Below the pieces are notes generated by a model that saw only the letters and a list, made by a program, of their open reading frames with translations, was not told the origin of the DNA and ran no database searches. A DNA stretch of 64,000 bases. It comes from Actinopolymorpha pittospori. Its GTDB lineage: Bacteria; Actinomycetota; Actinomycetes; Propionibacteriales; Actinopolymorphaceae. Position numbers and translations under genes: made by a program. Positions 43,379 to 51,684 of this stretch are shown here, one piece after another (position 1 is the stretch's first letter; the number at the start of each line of letters is the position of its first letter). The stretch is taken from the NCBI RefSeq assembly GCF_014873875.1, contig NZ_JADBEM010000001.1:4216001-4280000 (forward strand), given 5' to 3'.

Positions 43379-43481
43379 CAGGGCAGCGTAGCCGAATTAT
43401 GTACGGATCCCTTGGCTGGTATCCGGACCTCTCGCTAGCGTCACGAGTTGAGTCCGTACATCAGTGAAGGAGATGTGCTCG

Positions 43482-43958
43482 GTGAGTGTGGAAGATGCGG
43501 CGTCGGTGGTCGGGTTCGCCCCGGAGGAGATCCTGCTCGGACAGCCGACCAGGGCCGCGAAGCTGAAGTGGGTGATCGTGGTCGACGAGGCGTTGCCGGC
43601 GGGACGCGCCGTCAACGCCGCGGTCTGTGCCGCCGCCGCGACGGCGGTGGCGGTGCCGGGCCTGCTCGGTCCGGAGGTCGAGGACGCCGCCGGTACGCGC
43701 CACCTCGGGCTGCCCTGGGCGGGGTGCTCCATCCTTGGTGCGGATTCGGCGCGGCTGGCCGCTGTCAGGGCCAGCGCGGAGGCAGCGGCGGACATCCTGG
43801 TCGCCGACATGCCGAGCATCGCGCAGAGCGTCCGGGTCTATGACGAGTACGTCGAGCAGTTGGCCCGCACCGACGGCGTGGGCTACTACGCCGTGAGCCT
43901 CATTGGTCCACGCAACAAGGTCGACAAGATCGTGCGCAAGCTGCCCCTGTTGGCGTGA
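43482..43958 (+). CDS. DUF2000 family protein
   Basis: A 158-residue cytoplasmic protein with the DUF2000 features K-L-K-W-V-I-V-V-D-E-A-L-P-A-G-R-A-V-N-A and G-L-P-W-A-G-C-S-I-L-G. The family fold is known structurally but not the function. GTG 43482 is preferred because gaaggag lies about 9 bp upstream; ATG 43473 and GTG 43464 overlap that site. Divergent from Lrp. Confidence 0.88.
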   Translation: MSVEDAASVVGFAPEEILLGQPTRAAKLKWVIVVDEALPAGRAVNAAVCAAAATAVAVPGLLGPEVEDAAGTRHLGLPWAGCSILGADSARLAAVRASAEAAADILVADMPSIAQSVRVYDEYVEQLARTDGVGYYAVSLIGPRNKVDKIVRKLPLLA

Positions 43959-43968
43959 GCCGGACCGG

Positions 43969-45417
43969 TCAGTCCCGCGGCGGCTGGGTGTGCCACAGTT
44001 CGGCGAGCGTGTGCAGACCGTTCGCGAGGACGTCCAGGGGCGCGGCGAACGCCACCCGCAGCCAGTCGTCGAGGGCGTCACGGCAGCTGAACGTCGAACC
44101 GGCGAGGACGTCCACACCCGCGCGGCCGGCGCGCTCGGCGAACGCGGTCGCGGAGTAGCCGGCTGGCAGCTCGATCCACAGGGACGCCCCGCCGGCGGGT
44201 ACGAGCGGTCGCCACTCCGGGATCTCGTCCGCGATGAACTGCAGGGCGAACGCGCGGGCGGCGCCCAGGGCCACCCGGCGCTGCGCCCGGGCCTCCGCGG
44301 CACGGTCGAGCAGGCGCGCCGTCACCACCTGCGCGGGGATCGACGTACCGAGGTCCTCCGCTCCCTTGACCACCGCGAGGCGTTCGACGAGTCGACGGTC
44401 GGCGCGCAGCCAGCCGACCCGGAGCCCGCCCCAGAACCCCTTGCTGGCCGAGCCGAGGGTGAGCACCCGCCCGCCGTAGGACGCGAGCGGTGGGGGCGGC
44501 GGGCCGTCGATGAGCGCGTCGGTCGGGGCGGCGTCGTCGATGATCGTGCAGCCGGTCTCCGCCGACATGCGCGCCACGGCGGCGCGCGCCCACTCCGGCA
44601 GGACCGATCCGGTCGGGTTGTGCACCGTCGACTGGAGCAGGACGAACACGGGTTTGTGCCGGCGTACCGCCGCGGCGAGCGCGTCGACGTCGACGCCCTC
44701 GGGTCCGCTGGGCACCCCCACCAGGGGCGCGCCGACACCGCGCAGCACCTCGATCGCACCGCGGAACGTCGGCTCCTCGACCACGACGGTTCCGCCCGGC
44801 TCGATGAGCGCCTCGGCGAGGAGCCGCATCGCCTGTTGCGCGCCGGAGGTCACGAGAACCTGACCGGGATCGGTGCGCAGGCCCAGGGCCGTGTAGTAGT
44901 TGGCGACCGCGGTGCGCAGCGCTGGCAGCCCCCGGGGTACGTAGCCGTGCGAGGGCAGCGTGTCCAGGAAGTCGGCGGAGGAGAGCCGGTCGAGTTCCTC
45001 GGCCACCAGGGAGATGCCGGGCAGGGCGGCGCTGCGGAGGTCGACGCGTGCGGTCTGCGGCCCACTCACGAATGACCGAAGCCGGTCATCGCCCCGGGCT
45101 CCCGCACTCGCCGCCGCCGAGGTGACGAACGTCCCCGTGCCCGTCCGGCTGACCAGGACGCCGTCGGAGCGAAGAGTGTCGAACGCCTGGCCCACCGTGG
45201 TGCGGCCGAGGCCGAGGGCCGCCGCGAGCACGCGTTCGGAGGGCAGCCGGGCACCTGCCGGCAGCTGGCCGGAGCGGACGAGCTGCCGCAACGCCCCGGC
45301 GAGCCTGGTGCTCAGCCCGCCGGGCTGGTCGCCCCAGCCGTCGAGCAGCCGGGTCAGCCGTGGCGCGCCGAAGTAAACCACTGGGGGCTGATTGGATCTA
45401 GCGCCGCTGGTGCCCAT
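43969..45417 (-). CDS. MocR/PdxR-type regulator (GntR HTH fused to aminotransferase fold)
   Basis: A 482-residue fusion. Residues about 35-105 form a GntR winged helix (R-L-A-G-A-L-R-Q-L-V-R-S-G-Q-L-P-A-G-A-R-L-P-S-E-R is the start of it). Residues about 130-480 are a type-I aminotransferase domain with a PLP lysine in G-S-A-S-K-G-F-W-G-G. Members sense an amino-acid or vitamin-related effector via PLP. It is divergent from the Tm-1-like operon (90 bp between starts) and probably controls it. ATG 45417 sits at the natural domain edge. Confidence 0.92.
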   Translation of the reverse strand: MGTSGARSNQPPVVYFGAPRLTRLLDGWGDQPGGLSTRLAGALRQLVRSGQLPAGARLPSERVLAAALGLGRTTVGQAFDTLRSDGVLVSRTGTGTFVTSAAASAGARGDDRLRSFVSGPQTARVDLRSAALPGISLVAEELDRLSSADFLDTLPSHGYVPRGLPALRTAVANYYTALGLRTDPGQVLVTSGAQQAMRLLAEALIEPGGTVVVEEPTFRGAIEVLRGVGAPLVGVPSGPEGVDVDALAAAVRRHKPVFVLLQSTVHNPTGSVLPEWARAAVARMSAETGCTIIDDAAPTDALIDGPPPPPLASYGGRVLTLGSASKGFWGGLRVGWLRADRRLVERLAVVKGAEDLGTSIPAQVVTARLLDRAAEARAQRRVALGAARAFALQFIADEIPEWRPLVPAGGASLWIELPAGYSATAFAERAGRAGVDVLAGSTFSCRDALDDWLRVAFAAPLDVLANGLHTLAELWHTQPPRD

Positions 45418-45507
45418 CGTCCGATCATCAACCAAGTCGGGACGAAAGTGCAGTCCCCGACGCATTGCGAATGCGTCGCAATTCATCGTTGACGGGAGTG
45501 ATGAGCA

Positions 45508-46737
45508 GTGGCGACTGTCGTACTCCTCGGAACACTGGACACCAAGGGCGCCGAGTACGCCTTCGTCCGTGACCGACTGGTCGAGGCAGGCCTCGATGTC
45601 GTCCTCGTCGATGCCGGCGTGACGGAGAACAACGGCCCGACGGCCGACGTTCCGCAAGCAGACGTTGCCGCCGCCGGCGGTGCCGACATCGCCGCGCTCG
45701 CGGCGGCACGGGACCGTGGCGCGGCCGTCACGGCGATGGCGAAGGGCGCTGCGCTCGTCGTCAAACGTCTCTACGACGAGGGCTCCTGTGACGGCGCGCT
45801 CGCGCTCGGCGGGACCGGCGGCACCTCCATCGCCGCCCAGGCCTTCCGCGAGCTCCCCCTCGGCGTACCCAAGGTGATCGTGTCCACGGCCGCCTCCGGC
45901 GACACCCGGATGTACGTCGCGCAGAGCGACCTGGTGCTCTTCCCCAGCGTGACCGACATCGCCGGGGTCAACCGGCTGTCGGCCCGCATCCTCGCGAACG
46001 CCGCGGCCGCCCTGGCCGGCATGGTGACCACGCCCGCGCCCGCCACCGCGGCCGACCGGCCGCTGCTCGCCGCGAGCATGTTCGGCGTGACGACCACCTG
46101 CGTCACCAAGGCCCGCGAGCTGTTGGAGAAGGCCGGCTACGAGGTCCTCGTCTTCCACATGACCGGGGTCGGTGGTCGCACCCTCGAGGAGCTGGCCGGT
46201 GCCGGGTGGCTCTCCGGGGTGTTCGACGTCACCACCACCGAACTCGCCGACGAACTCGTCGGCGGGGTCTTCTCGGCGGGGCCCGACCGCCTCACCGCGG
46301 CCGGCCGGGCCGGCGTGCCCCAGGTGGTGTCGGCCGGTGCCCTCGACATGGTCAACTTCGGGCCGAAGGAGACCGTGCCGGAGCGGTTCGCCGACCGCAA
46401 CCTCTACGTCCACAACCCGAGCGTGACGCTGATGCGGACCACGCCCGAGGAGTGCGCCATCCTCGGTGCGCGGCTGGCGACCCGCCTGTCGGCGAGCACC
46501 GGTCCGGCCGCGTTGTTCCTTCCGCTGCGGGGCATCTCCGCCATCGCGGTGGAGAATGGGCCCTTCCATGACCCGGACGCCGACGCCGCACTCTTCGACG
46601 CGATCAGGTCGAACCTCGACCGCGACCGGGTGGAACTCGTCGAGTTGGACCTCGATGTCAACGATCCGGCGTTCGCGACCGCGATGGTCACCAAGCTGGA
46701 CGCCTATGTCAGCGCGCACAAGGGAGTAGACCGATGA
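45508..46737 (+). CDS. Tm-1-like ATP-binding domain protein (UPF0261)
   Basis: A 409-residue protein: V-V-L-L-G-T-L-D-T-K-G-A-E-Y at the start, G-T-G-G-T-S near residues 98-103, M-F-G-V-T-T, and G-A-L-D-M-V-N-F-G are the UPF0261 signatures. The tomato resistance protein Tm-1 has this domain as its N-terminal, ATP-binding half, which inhibits tobamovirus replication; the bacterial role is unknown and presumably metabolic. ATG of the next gene overlaps the stop (atga). It heads a rightward run of seven genes. Confidence 0.93.
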   Translation: MATVVLLGTLDTKGAEYAFVRDRLVEAGLDVVLVDAGVTENNGPTADVPQADVAAAGGADIAALAAARDRGAAVTAMAKGAALVVKRLYDEGSCDGALALGGTGGTSIAAQAFRELPLGVPKVIVSTAASGDTRMYVAQSDLVLFPSVTDIAGVNRLSARILANAAAALAGMVTTPAPATAADRPLLAASMFGVTTTCVTKARELLEKAGYEVLVFHMTGVGGRTLEELAGAGWLSGVFDVTTTELADELVGGVFSAGPDRLTAAGRAGVPQVVSAGALDMVNFGPKETVPERFADRNLYVHNPSVTLMRTTPEECAILGARLATRLSASTGPAALFLPLRGISAIAVENGPFHDPDADAALFDAIRSNLDRDRVELVELDLDVNDPAFATAMVTKLDAYVSAHKGVDR

Positions 46738-47579
46738 GCCGCCTGTCCAGAGAGACGATCCTCGCTCGTCTCCGCACCAAGGTCGAGGCGGGCAAGCCGA
46801 TCGTCGGCGGGGGCGCCGGCACCGGGTTGTCCGCCAAGTGCGAGGAGGCCGGAGGGATCGACCTGATCGTCATCTACAACTCCGGCCGCTACCGCATGGC
46901 CGGGCGTGGGTCGCTCGCGGGCATCCTGGCCTACGGCAACGCCAACGACGTCGTGGTGGAGATGGCCCGCGAGGTGTTGCCGGTGGTCGAGCAGACCCCC
47001 GTGCTCGCCGGTGTGAACGGGACCGACCCGTTCTACGACCCCGACGTCTTCCTCCCCGAACTCGCCCGCCTCGGCTTCTCCGGCGTCCAGAACTTCCCCA
47101 CCGTCGGGCTGATCGACGGGATCTTCCGCGCCAACCTCGAAGAGACGGGGATGAGCTACGCGCTCGAGATCGACATGATCCGGCGCGCCCACCAGCTCGA
47201 CCTGCTGACGACGCCGTACGTCTTCTCCGTGGAGGACGCGGCCGCGATGACCGAGGCCGGAGCCGACATCGTGGTCTGCCACTTCGGGCTGACCAGTGGC
47301 GGCGCGGTCGGCGCCGAGACCGTCCGCACCCTGGACGACTGCGTGGACCTCGCGACGACGTGGGCGAAGGCCGCCCGCGAGGTGCGTGACGACGTGATCG
47401 TCCTGGTCCACGGCGGTCCGATCGCCGAACCCGACGACGCGGAGTACGTGCTGCGCAGGGCGAGCGGGGTGCACGGCTTCTACGGCGCCTCCTCGATGGA
47501 GCGGCTGCCGACCGAGCGGGCGATCACGGCGCAGATCCGCGCCTTCACCGAACTCGACCTCACCCTCGACAACACCTGA
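46734..47579 (+). CDS. phosphoenolpyruvate hydrolase family TIM-barrel protein
   Basis: A 281-residue TIM-barrel protein: K-P-I-V-G-G-G-A-G-T-G-L-S-A-K-C, I-V-I-Y-N-S-G-R-Y-R, G-V-N-G-T-D-P-F and G-F-S-G-V-Q-N-F-P-T-V-G-L-I-D-G. It corresponds to the C-terminal half of plant Tm-1. The PEP-hydrolase name comes from the fold class and is not proven for this member. A 4-bp overlap with the Tm-1-like gene makes coupled synthesis likely; the two probably form one complex. Confidence 0.92.
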   Translation: MSRLSRETILARLRTKVEAGKPIVGGGAGTGLSAKCEEAGGIDLIVIYNSGRYRMAGRGSLAGILAYGNANDVVVEMAREVLPVVEQTPVLAGVNGTDPFYDPDVFLPELARLGFSGVQNFPTVGLIDGIFRANLEETGMSYALEIDMIRRAHQLDLLTTPYVFSVEDAAAMTEAGADIVVCHFGLTSGGAVGAETVRTLDDCVDLATTWAKAAREVRDDVIVLVHGGPIAEPDDAEYVLRRASGVHGFYGASSMERLPTERAITAQIRAFTELDLTLDNT

Positions 47580-47657
47580 TCGACAACCTGACTCGACATC
47601 TGGTCGACACCCGACCTTCGGCACCTGACCGGCCGACGACTTTCTGGGAGCGGAGCA

Positions 47658-48038
47658 ATGGGCGAATCGCGCATCGCGCGGGCGAAGGACAACGTCACCG
47701 AGGAGTACCCGTGGGGGCATCTCGACTGGTTCGTGTCCGGAGCGCTCGGCAACTCCGACACGCTGACCGTCGGCCGCTGCACGATCGAGCCTGGCCAGGC
47801 CAACCACGCCCACTACCACCCGAACTGCGACGAGGTGCTGCACGTCCTGCGCGGGACGATCCGGCACCGGCTCGACGACGAGTACTTCGAGATGAGCGAG
47901 GGCGACACCATCTCGATCCCGAGCGGACGGATCCACAACGCCACCAACGTCGGGGCGGAGCAGGCGCTCCTCATGATCACGTTCTCGACGCCGGAACGCC
48001 AGGTCGTGAGCGCCGACGCCGGTACGACGGCTGAGTGA
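47658..48038 (+). CDS. cupin domain-containing protein
   Basis: A 126-residue single-domain cupin. Motif 1: N-H-A-H-Y-H-P-N-C-D-E-V-L-H-V-L-R-G (metal-ligand His, His, Glu, His); motif 2: G-D-T-I-S-I-P-S-G-R-I-H-N. It may isomerise, epimerise or bind a sugar or a carboxylate. ggagcgg precedes the ATG. The 78-bp gap from the PEP-hydrolase gene holds only degenerate tcgac repeats. Confidence 0.9.
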   Translation: MGESRIARAKDNVTEEYPWGHLDWFVSGALGNSDTLTVGRCTIEPGQANHAHYHPNCDEVLHVLRGTIRHRLDDEYFEMSEGDTISIPSGRIHNATNVGAEQALLMITFSTPERQVVSADAGTTAE

Positions 48039-48109
48039 GTGGACCGGTCAGCGGCTGGGCACGAGCGTCGCGGTCGCCGTCGATCACCAGACCCCGGAAT
48101 GAGGAAACG

Positions 48110-49105
48110 ATGACAGTTCAGAAGATCGCCGTCGTCGGCTGCGGCGGAATCTCACGAGTACACCTGTCGGCCTACACCGCCCACCCGGAGCGGGTCGAGG
48201 TGGTGGCCGCCTGCGACCCGCTGCCCGAGCGGACCGCGTGGGCGCGGGAGACCTACGGCATCGAGCGCACGTACTCCTCGGTCGCGGAGATGGTCGACGC
48301 GGGCGGTTGGGACGTCGCGGTCGTGTGCACCCCGAGTAGCGTGCGCAAGGACGCGTTGGCGGAGCTGGCCCGCGCGGGCAAGCACATCCTGGTGGAGAAG
48401 CCCCTCTCCGACAACGTCGACGACGCCCGCGAGATCGTCGAGACCTGCGAGAAGGCCGGCGTCATCCTCGCCGTCAACCAGAACTTCCGTGACCAGTACT
48501 CCTTCGGCATCGCCCGTAAGCTCATCGAGGACGGCCGGATCGGTGAGGTGCTCGGCATCGACCAGCAGGACCTGACCTTCCGGCAGGACAAGGGCTGGCG
48601 GCTCGGCATGGCCCGACACGCGATGTCGGTGATGGGCGTGCACTGGTTCGACGGATTCCGCGTGCTGCTCGGCCGCGAGGCCACCTGGGTCTCGTGCCGC
48701 ACGTTCTCCTCGCCCGCGATCGAGTCCGCCGGTGAGACCGACGGGTTCGTGCAGATCCACTTCGGCGACATTCCCGTGTCGTACGTGCAGAGCTTCTCCA
48801 GCAGCCGCAAGCACGTCGAGACCATCGTCTTCGGCGATCGCGGCACGCTCAGCCTCAACTACGACAGCGCGACGGTTCTCACGCCGGACGGCGCATCGGA
48901 GACCATCCCGAACCCGTACGCCGGCGACCAGCGTCGCGAGTCGATGTTCCGGAGCCTGGACCGACTCCTCACCGCGATCGAGAGTGGCGGCGAGCCCAGC
49001 AACAGTGGCCGGGACAACCTCCGCACCGTCGCTCTGCTCGACGCGGCCTACCGGTCCGCGGAGCAGCGCACCCCGATCGAACTCGTCGAAGGACTCCCAT
49101 GGTGA
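48110..49105 (+). CDS. Gfo/Idh/MocA family oxidoreductase
   Basis: A 331-residue NAD(P)-dependent dehydrogenase-type protein: I-A-V-V-G-C-G-G-I-S-R-V-H (Rossmann), H-I-L-V-E-K-P-L-S-D-N (catalytic Lys), V-M-G-V-H-W-F-D-G-F. Standard length for the family, unlike the 473-residue relative at 38.6 kb. gaggaaac precedes ATG 48110. Its stop overlaps the isomerase start by 7 bp. Together with that gene it resembles inositol- or keto-sugar-type pathways. Confidence 0.92.
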   Translation: MTVQKIAVVGCGGISRVHLSAYTAHPERVEVVAACDPLPERTAWARETYGIERTYSSVAEMVDAGGWDVAVVCTPSSVRKDALAELARAGKHILVEKPLSDNVDDAREIVETCEKAGVILAVNQNFRDQYSFGIARKLIEDGRIGEVLGIDQQDLTFRQDKGWRLGMARHAMSVMGVHWFDGFRVLLGREATWVSCRTFSSPAIESAGETDGFVQIHFGDIPVSYVQSFSSSRKHVETIVFGDRGTLSLNYDSATVLTPDGASETIPNPYAGDQRRESMFRSLDRLLTAIESGGEPSNSGRDNLRTVALLDAAYRSAEQRTPIELVEGLPW

Positions 49106-49854
49106 AGCTCGCGTTCTCCAAGCCCACCCGCGACGCCGAGGGCCAGCGGTTGCTGTTCGACCGCTACCAGCAGGCCGGGTACGACGGCCTGCAGCTGAAG
49201 GGGAACCAGTACTCCCCCTACCTGGACGACCCGGCGCGGTTCCAGGCCGAGTGGGGGAGTGACCCCGCACACGTCTCCTCCCTCATCACGATGAACCCGT
49301 TGGACGAGGACGGCAAGGAACGCTTGCGCACCCTCTTCCGGTTCGCCGCCGCGGTCGGTTCGGAGCGTGTGGTCCTCTGCCACGACGTTCCCCGCGTGGG
49401 CCTGACCGACGACGACCTGGCAGACATCGCCCGGATGATGTCCGGACTCGGGCAGGAGGCGTCGGACCAGGGCGTGCGACTCTCGCTGCACCACCACACC
49501 AACGAGCCGGTCATGCACCGCCGCGACTTCGACGTGTTCTTCGACGCCGTGCAGGACAAGGCGGTCTCGCTGACCGTCGACACCGGGCACCTGATGAAGT
49601 CCGAGGTCCTCGACATCGCGGGGCTGATCCGCGACCTCGCACCGGTCATCGACAACGTGCACCTGAAGGACTACGAGGACGGCCAGTTCCGACTGCTCGG
49701 TCAGGGCACGGTCGAGTTCGGGGACATCATCGACGCCCTCACCACCCTCGACGCCAGCGCCACGCTCTGCGTCGACGAGGAGAGCCGCGCGGAGATCTTC
49801 GAAGGGATGGAGGTCTCCCAGCGGTTCCTGGAAGGCCGCCTGGTGGCCCGCTGA
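49099..49854 (+). CDS. sugar phosphate isomerase/epimerase family protein
   Basis: A 251-residue TIM-barrel protein of the AP-endonuclease-2/xylose-isomerase-like class. Candidate metal ligands lie in L-S-L-H-H-H-T-N-E, T-V-D-T-G-H-L and N-V-H-L-K-D-Y, with a late V-D-E-E-S. Substrates in this class include inosose and keto-sugars. It overlaps the dehydrogenase by 7 bp and is followed by a strong hairpin, marking the end of the first transcript. Confidence 0.9.
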   Translation: MVKLAFSKPTRDAEGQRLLFDRYQQAGYDGLQLKGNQYSPYLDDPARFQAEWGSDPAHVSSLITMNPLDEDGKERLRTLFRFAAAVGSERVVLCHDVPRVGLTDDDLADIARMMSGLGQEASDQGVRLSLHHHTNEPVMHRRDFDVFFDAVQDKAVSLTVDTGHLMKSEVLDIAGLIRDLAPVIDNVHLKDYEDGQFRLLGQGTVEFGDIIDALTTLDASATLCVDEESRAEIFEGMEVSQRFLEGRLVAR

Positions 49855-49875
49855 CCGCACCGAGACGAGGCTCCT

Positions 49876-49916
49876 CCGGGCCGGGCGGCTCAACCTCGCA
49901 GAGCCGCCCGGCCCGG
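49876..49916 (+). terminator. strong hairpin terminator
   Basis: A perfect 16-bp GC-rich stem (49876-49891 with 49901-49916) with a 9-nt loop lies 21 bp after the isomerase stop, separating it from the DUF885 gene. Confidence 0.88.
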
Positions 49917-49975
49917 GGGAGCTTCCACCCGACCCACGGATCCTGAGTGGGGCAAGAGCTGACTGGAAGGTGAGG

Positions 49976-51679
49976 ATGGAGCGCACGAACGACGGTGCCG
50001 CCGCCGAACTCGACGCGGTCGCCGAGGAGATGTTCCGCCAGCAGCTCGCCTGGTCTCCGCTGTACGCCAGCCAGATCGGGTACGCCGAGCACACCGGCGA
50101 GCTACCCGACCTGACCGTCGCGGGGGAGGAGCGTCGCCAAGCTGACCTTGACATCCTCCGGGAACGCGCGGAGCGGGTCGATCCGGCATCGCTCGACCAC
50201 GAACGCCGCGTCACCCACAAGGTGCTGCTCCGCAAGATCTCCGACGCACAGCTCGCGATCCGCGCGCGTCGGCAGGACTACACCGTCACCCCGATTCCCC
50301 AGACGGGGCAGGGGGCCACGGTCCTGATCAGCCTCCCGCACACCCCGGTGCAGACGGCCGAGGACGCGCGGGCCTACCTCGAACGCTGCGCGAAGGTACC
50401 CGGCTGGCTGGACGTCGGAACGGAGCGGCTGGGCACCGGGCGCCGCGAGGGTCGTACACCGGTGGCGCGCCCGGTCCACAACGCCATCGCCCAACTCGAC
50501 GTCTGTCTCACCTCGGCACTCGCCGACGACCCGCTGCTGTCGGTTCCCGATCCGGTCGAGGGCGCACCCACGGGATGGCGGGAGTCGCTGGAGGCCGTCG
50601 TACGCGACGAGGTACGCCCCGCGCTCGCGCGCTACCGCGACCGGCTGCGCGCGGAGGTGCTGCCCAGCGCCCGTAGCGACGATCGGCCCGGCATCGCGCA
50701 CCTGCCCGGTGGCGAGGACGTCTACCGCCAGCTCGCGGCCGAGCACACGACGACCGACCAGAGCGTCGACGAGCTGCACGAGCTTGGCATCGAACTCGTG
50801 GCCGGCCTCACCGAGGAGATGCGCGAACGCGGTGAGAAGACGCTCGGCACCGCCGACTTCGCCGAGATCACCGAGCGGTTGCGCAACGATCCGGCGCTTT
50901 ACTTCACCGGCCCGCAGGAGGTCATGGACGCGGCTCGCGACGCGTTGACGCGCGCGCAGGAGGAGCTGCCACGGTGGCTCGGAGTGTTGCCGCGCGCCGG
51001 CTGCCAGGTGATCCCGATGACCGCGCACGAGGTGGAGAACGGCGACCTCGGCCACTACCAGTGGCCCGCACCGGACGGGTCACGGCCGGGCACGTACTGG
51101 CTGAACACCTCCAAGCCGCACACCCGCCCGCGGTTCGAGGCGCAGACACTCGCGTTCCACGAGTCGGTGCCGGGCCATCACACCCAACTGGCGCTGGCGC
51201 AGGAGCTCCCCGGGCTGTCCAACTTCCGGCGCCACACGCAGGTCACGGCCTTCACCGAGGGGTGGGCGCTCTACACCGAGCGGCTGGCCGAGGAGATGGA
51301 CCTCTACACCGACGACGTGTACCGGCTCGGGATGGTGTCGTTCGACTTCTGGCGTGCCTGCCGGCTGGTGGTCGACACCGGCATGCACGCGCGTGGTTGG
51401 AGCCGCGACCGGGCCGTCGGCTACATGGTCGAGCACAGCGCGCTCACGCACAAGAACATCGAGAACGAGATCGACCGCTACATCGGCTGGCCGGGGCAGG
51501 CCCTCGGCTACATGGTGGGGCGGCTCGAGATCCGTCGGCTGCGGGCCGAGGCGGAGGCCCGTCTCGGGCAGGCGTTCGTGCTGCGCGACTTCCACGACAC
51601 ACTGCTCGGAAACGGCAACCTTCCCTTGTCAGTGCTCGGTGAGGTCGTCGCCGAGTGGGTGCGCGGACAGGAGAGCTGA
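49976..51679 (+). CDS. DUF885 family protein (zinc peptidase-like)
   Basis: A 567-residue, mostly helical protein without a signal peptide. The DUF885 active-site-like segment is F-H-E-S-V-P-G-H-H (His395, Glu396, His401-His402), followed by F-T-E-G-W-A-L-Y-T-E-R-L-A-E-E, which together form a plausible metallopeptidase zinc site. Family members are annotated as hypothetical peptidases or esterases. ATG 49976 fits ggaagg; GTG 49970 is next best. The next gene follows by 5 bp, so the two are one operon. Confidence 0.92.
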   Translation: MERTNDGAAAELDAVAEEMFRQQLAWSPLYASQIGYAEHTGELPDLTVAGEERRQADLDILRERAERVDPASLDHERRVTHKVLLRKISDAQLAIRARRQDYTVTPIPQTGQGATVLISLPHTPVQTAEDARAYLERCAKVPGWLDVGTERLGTGRREGRTPVARPVHNAIAQLDVCLTSALADDPLLSVPDPVEGAPTGWRESLEAVVRDEVRPALARYRDRLRAEVLPSARSDDRPGIAHLPGGEDVYRQLAAEHTTTDQSVDELHELGIELVAGLTEEMRERGEKTLGTADFAEITERLRNDPALYFTGPQEVMDAARDALTRAQEELPRWLGVLPRAGCQVIPMTAHEVENGDLGHYQWPAPDGSRPGTYWLNTSKPHTRPRFEAQTLAFHESVPGHHTQLALAQELPGLSNFRRHTQVTAFTEGWALYTERLAEEMDLYTDDVYRLGMVSFDFWRACRLVVDTGMHARGWSRDRAVGYMVEHSALTHKNIENEIDRYIGWPGQALGYMVGRLEIRRLRAEAEARLGQAFVLRDFHDTLLGNGNLPLSVLGEVVAEWVRGQES

Positions 51680-51684
51680 TCGAG

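Noticed and set aside
45418..46719. An upstream extension of the MocR frame antisense to the Tm-1-like gene
   Set aside because: The natural MocR start is at 45417 and the extension has no domain.
47580..47657. Degenerate tcgac-rich repeats between the PEP-hydrolase and cupin genes
   Set aside because: Units are too variable and short to call a repeat array.
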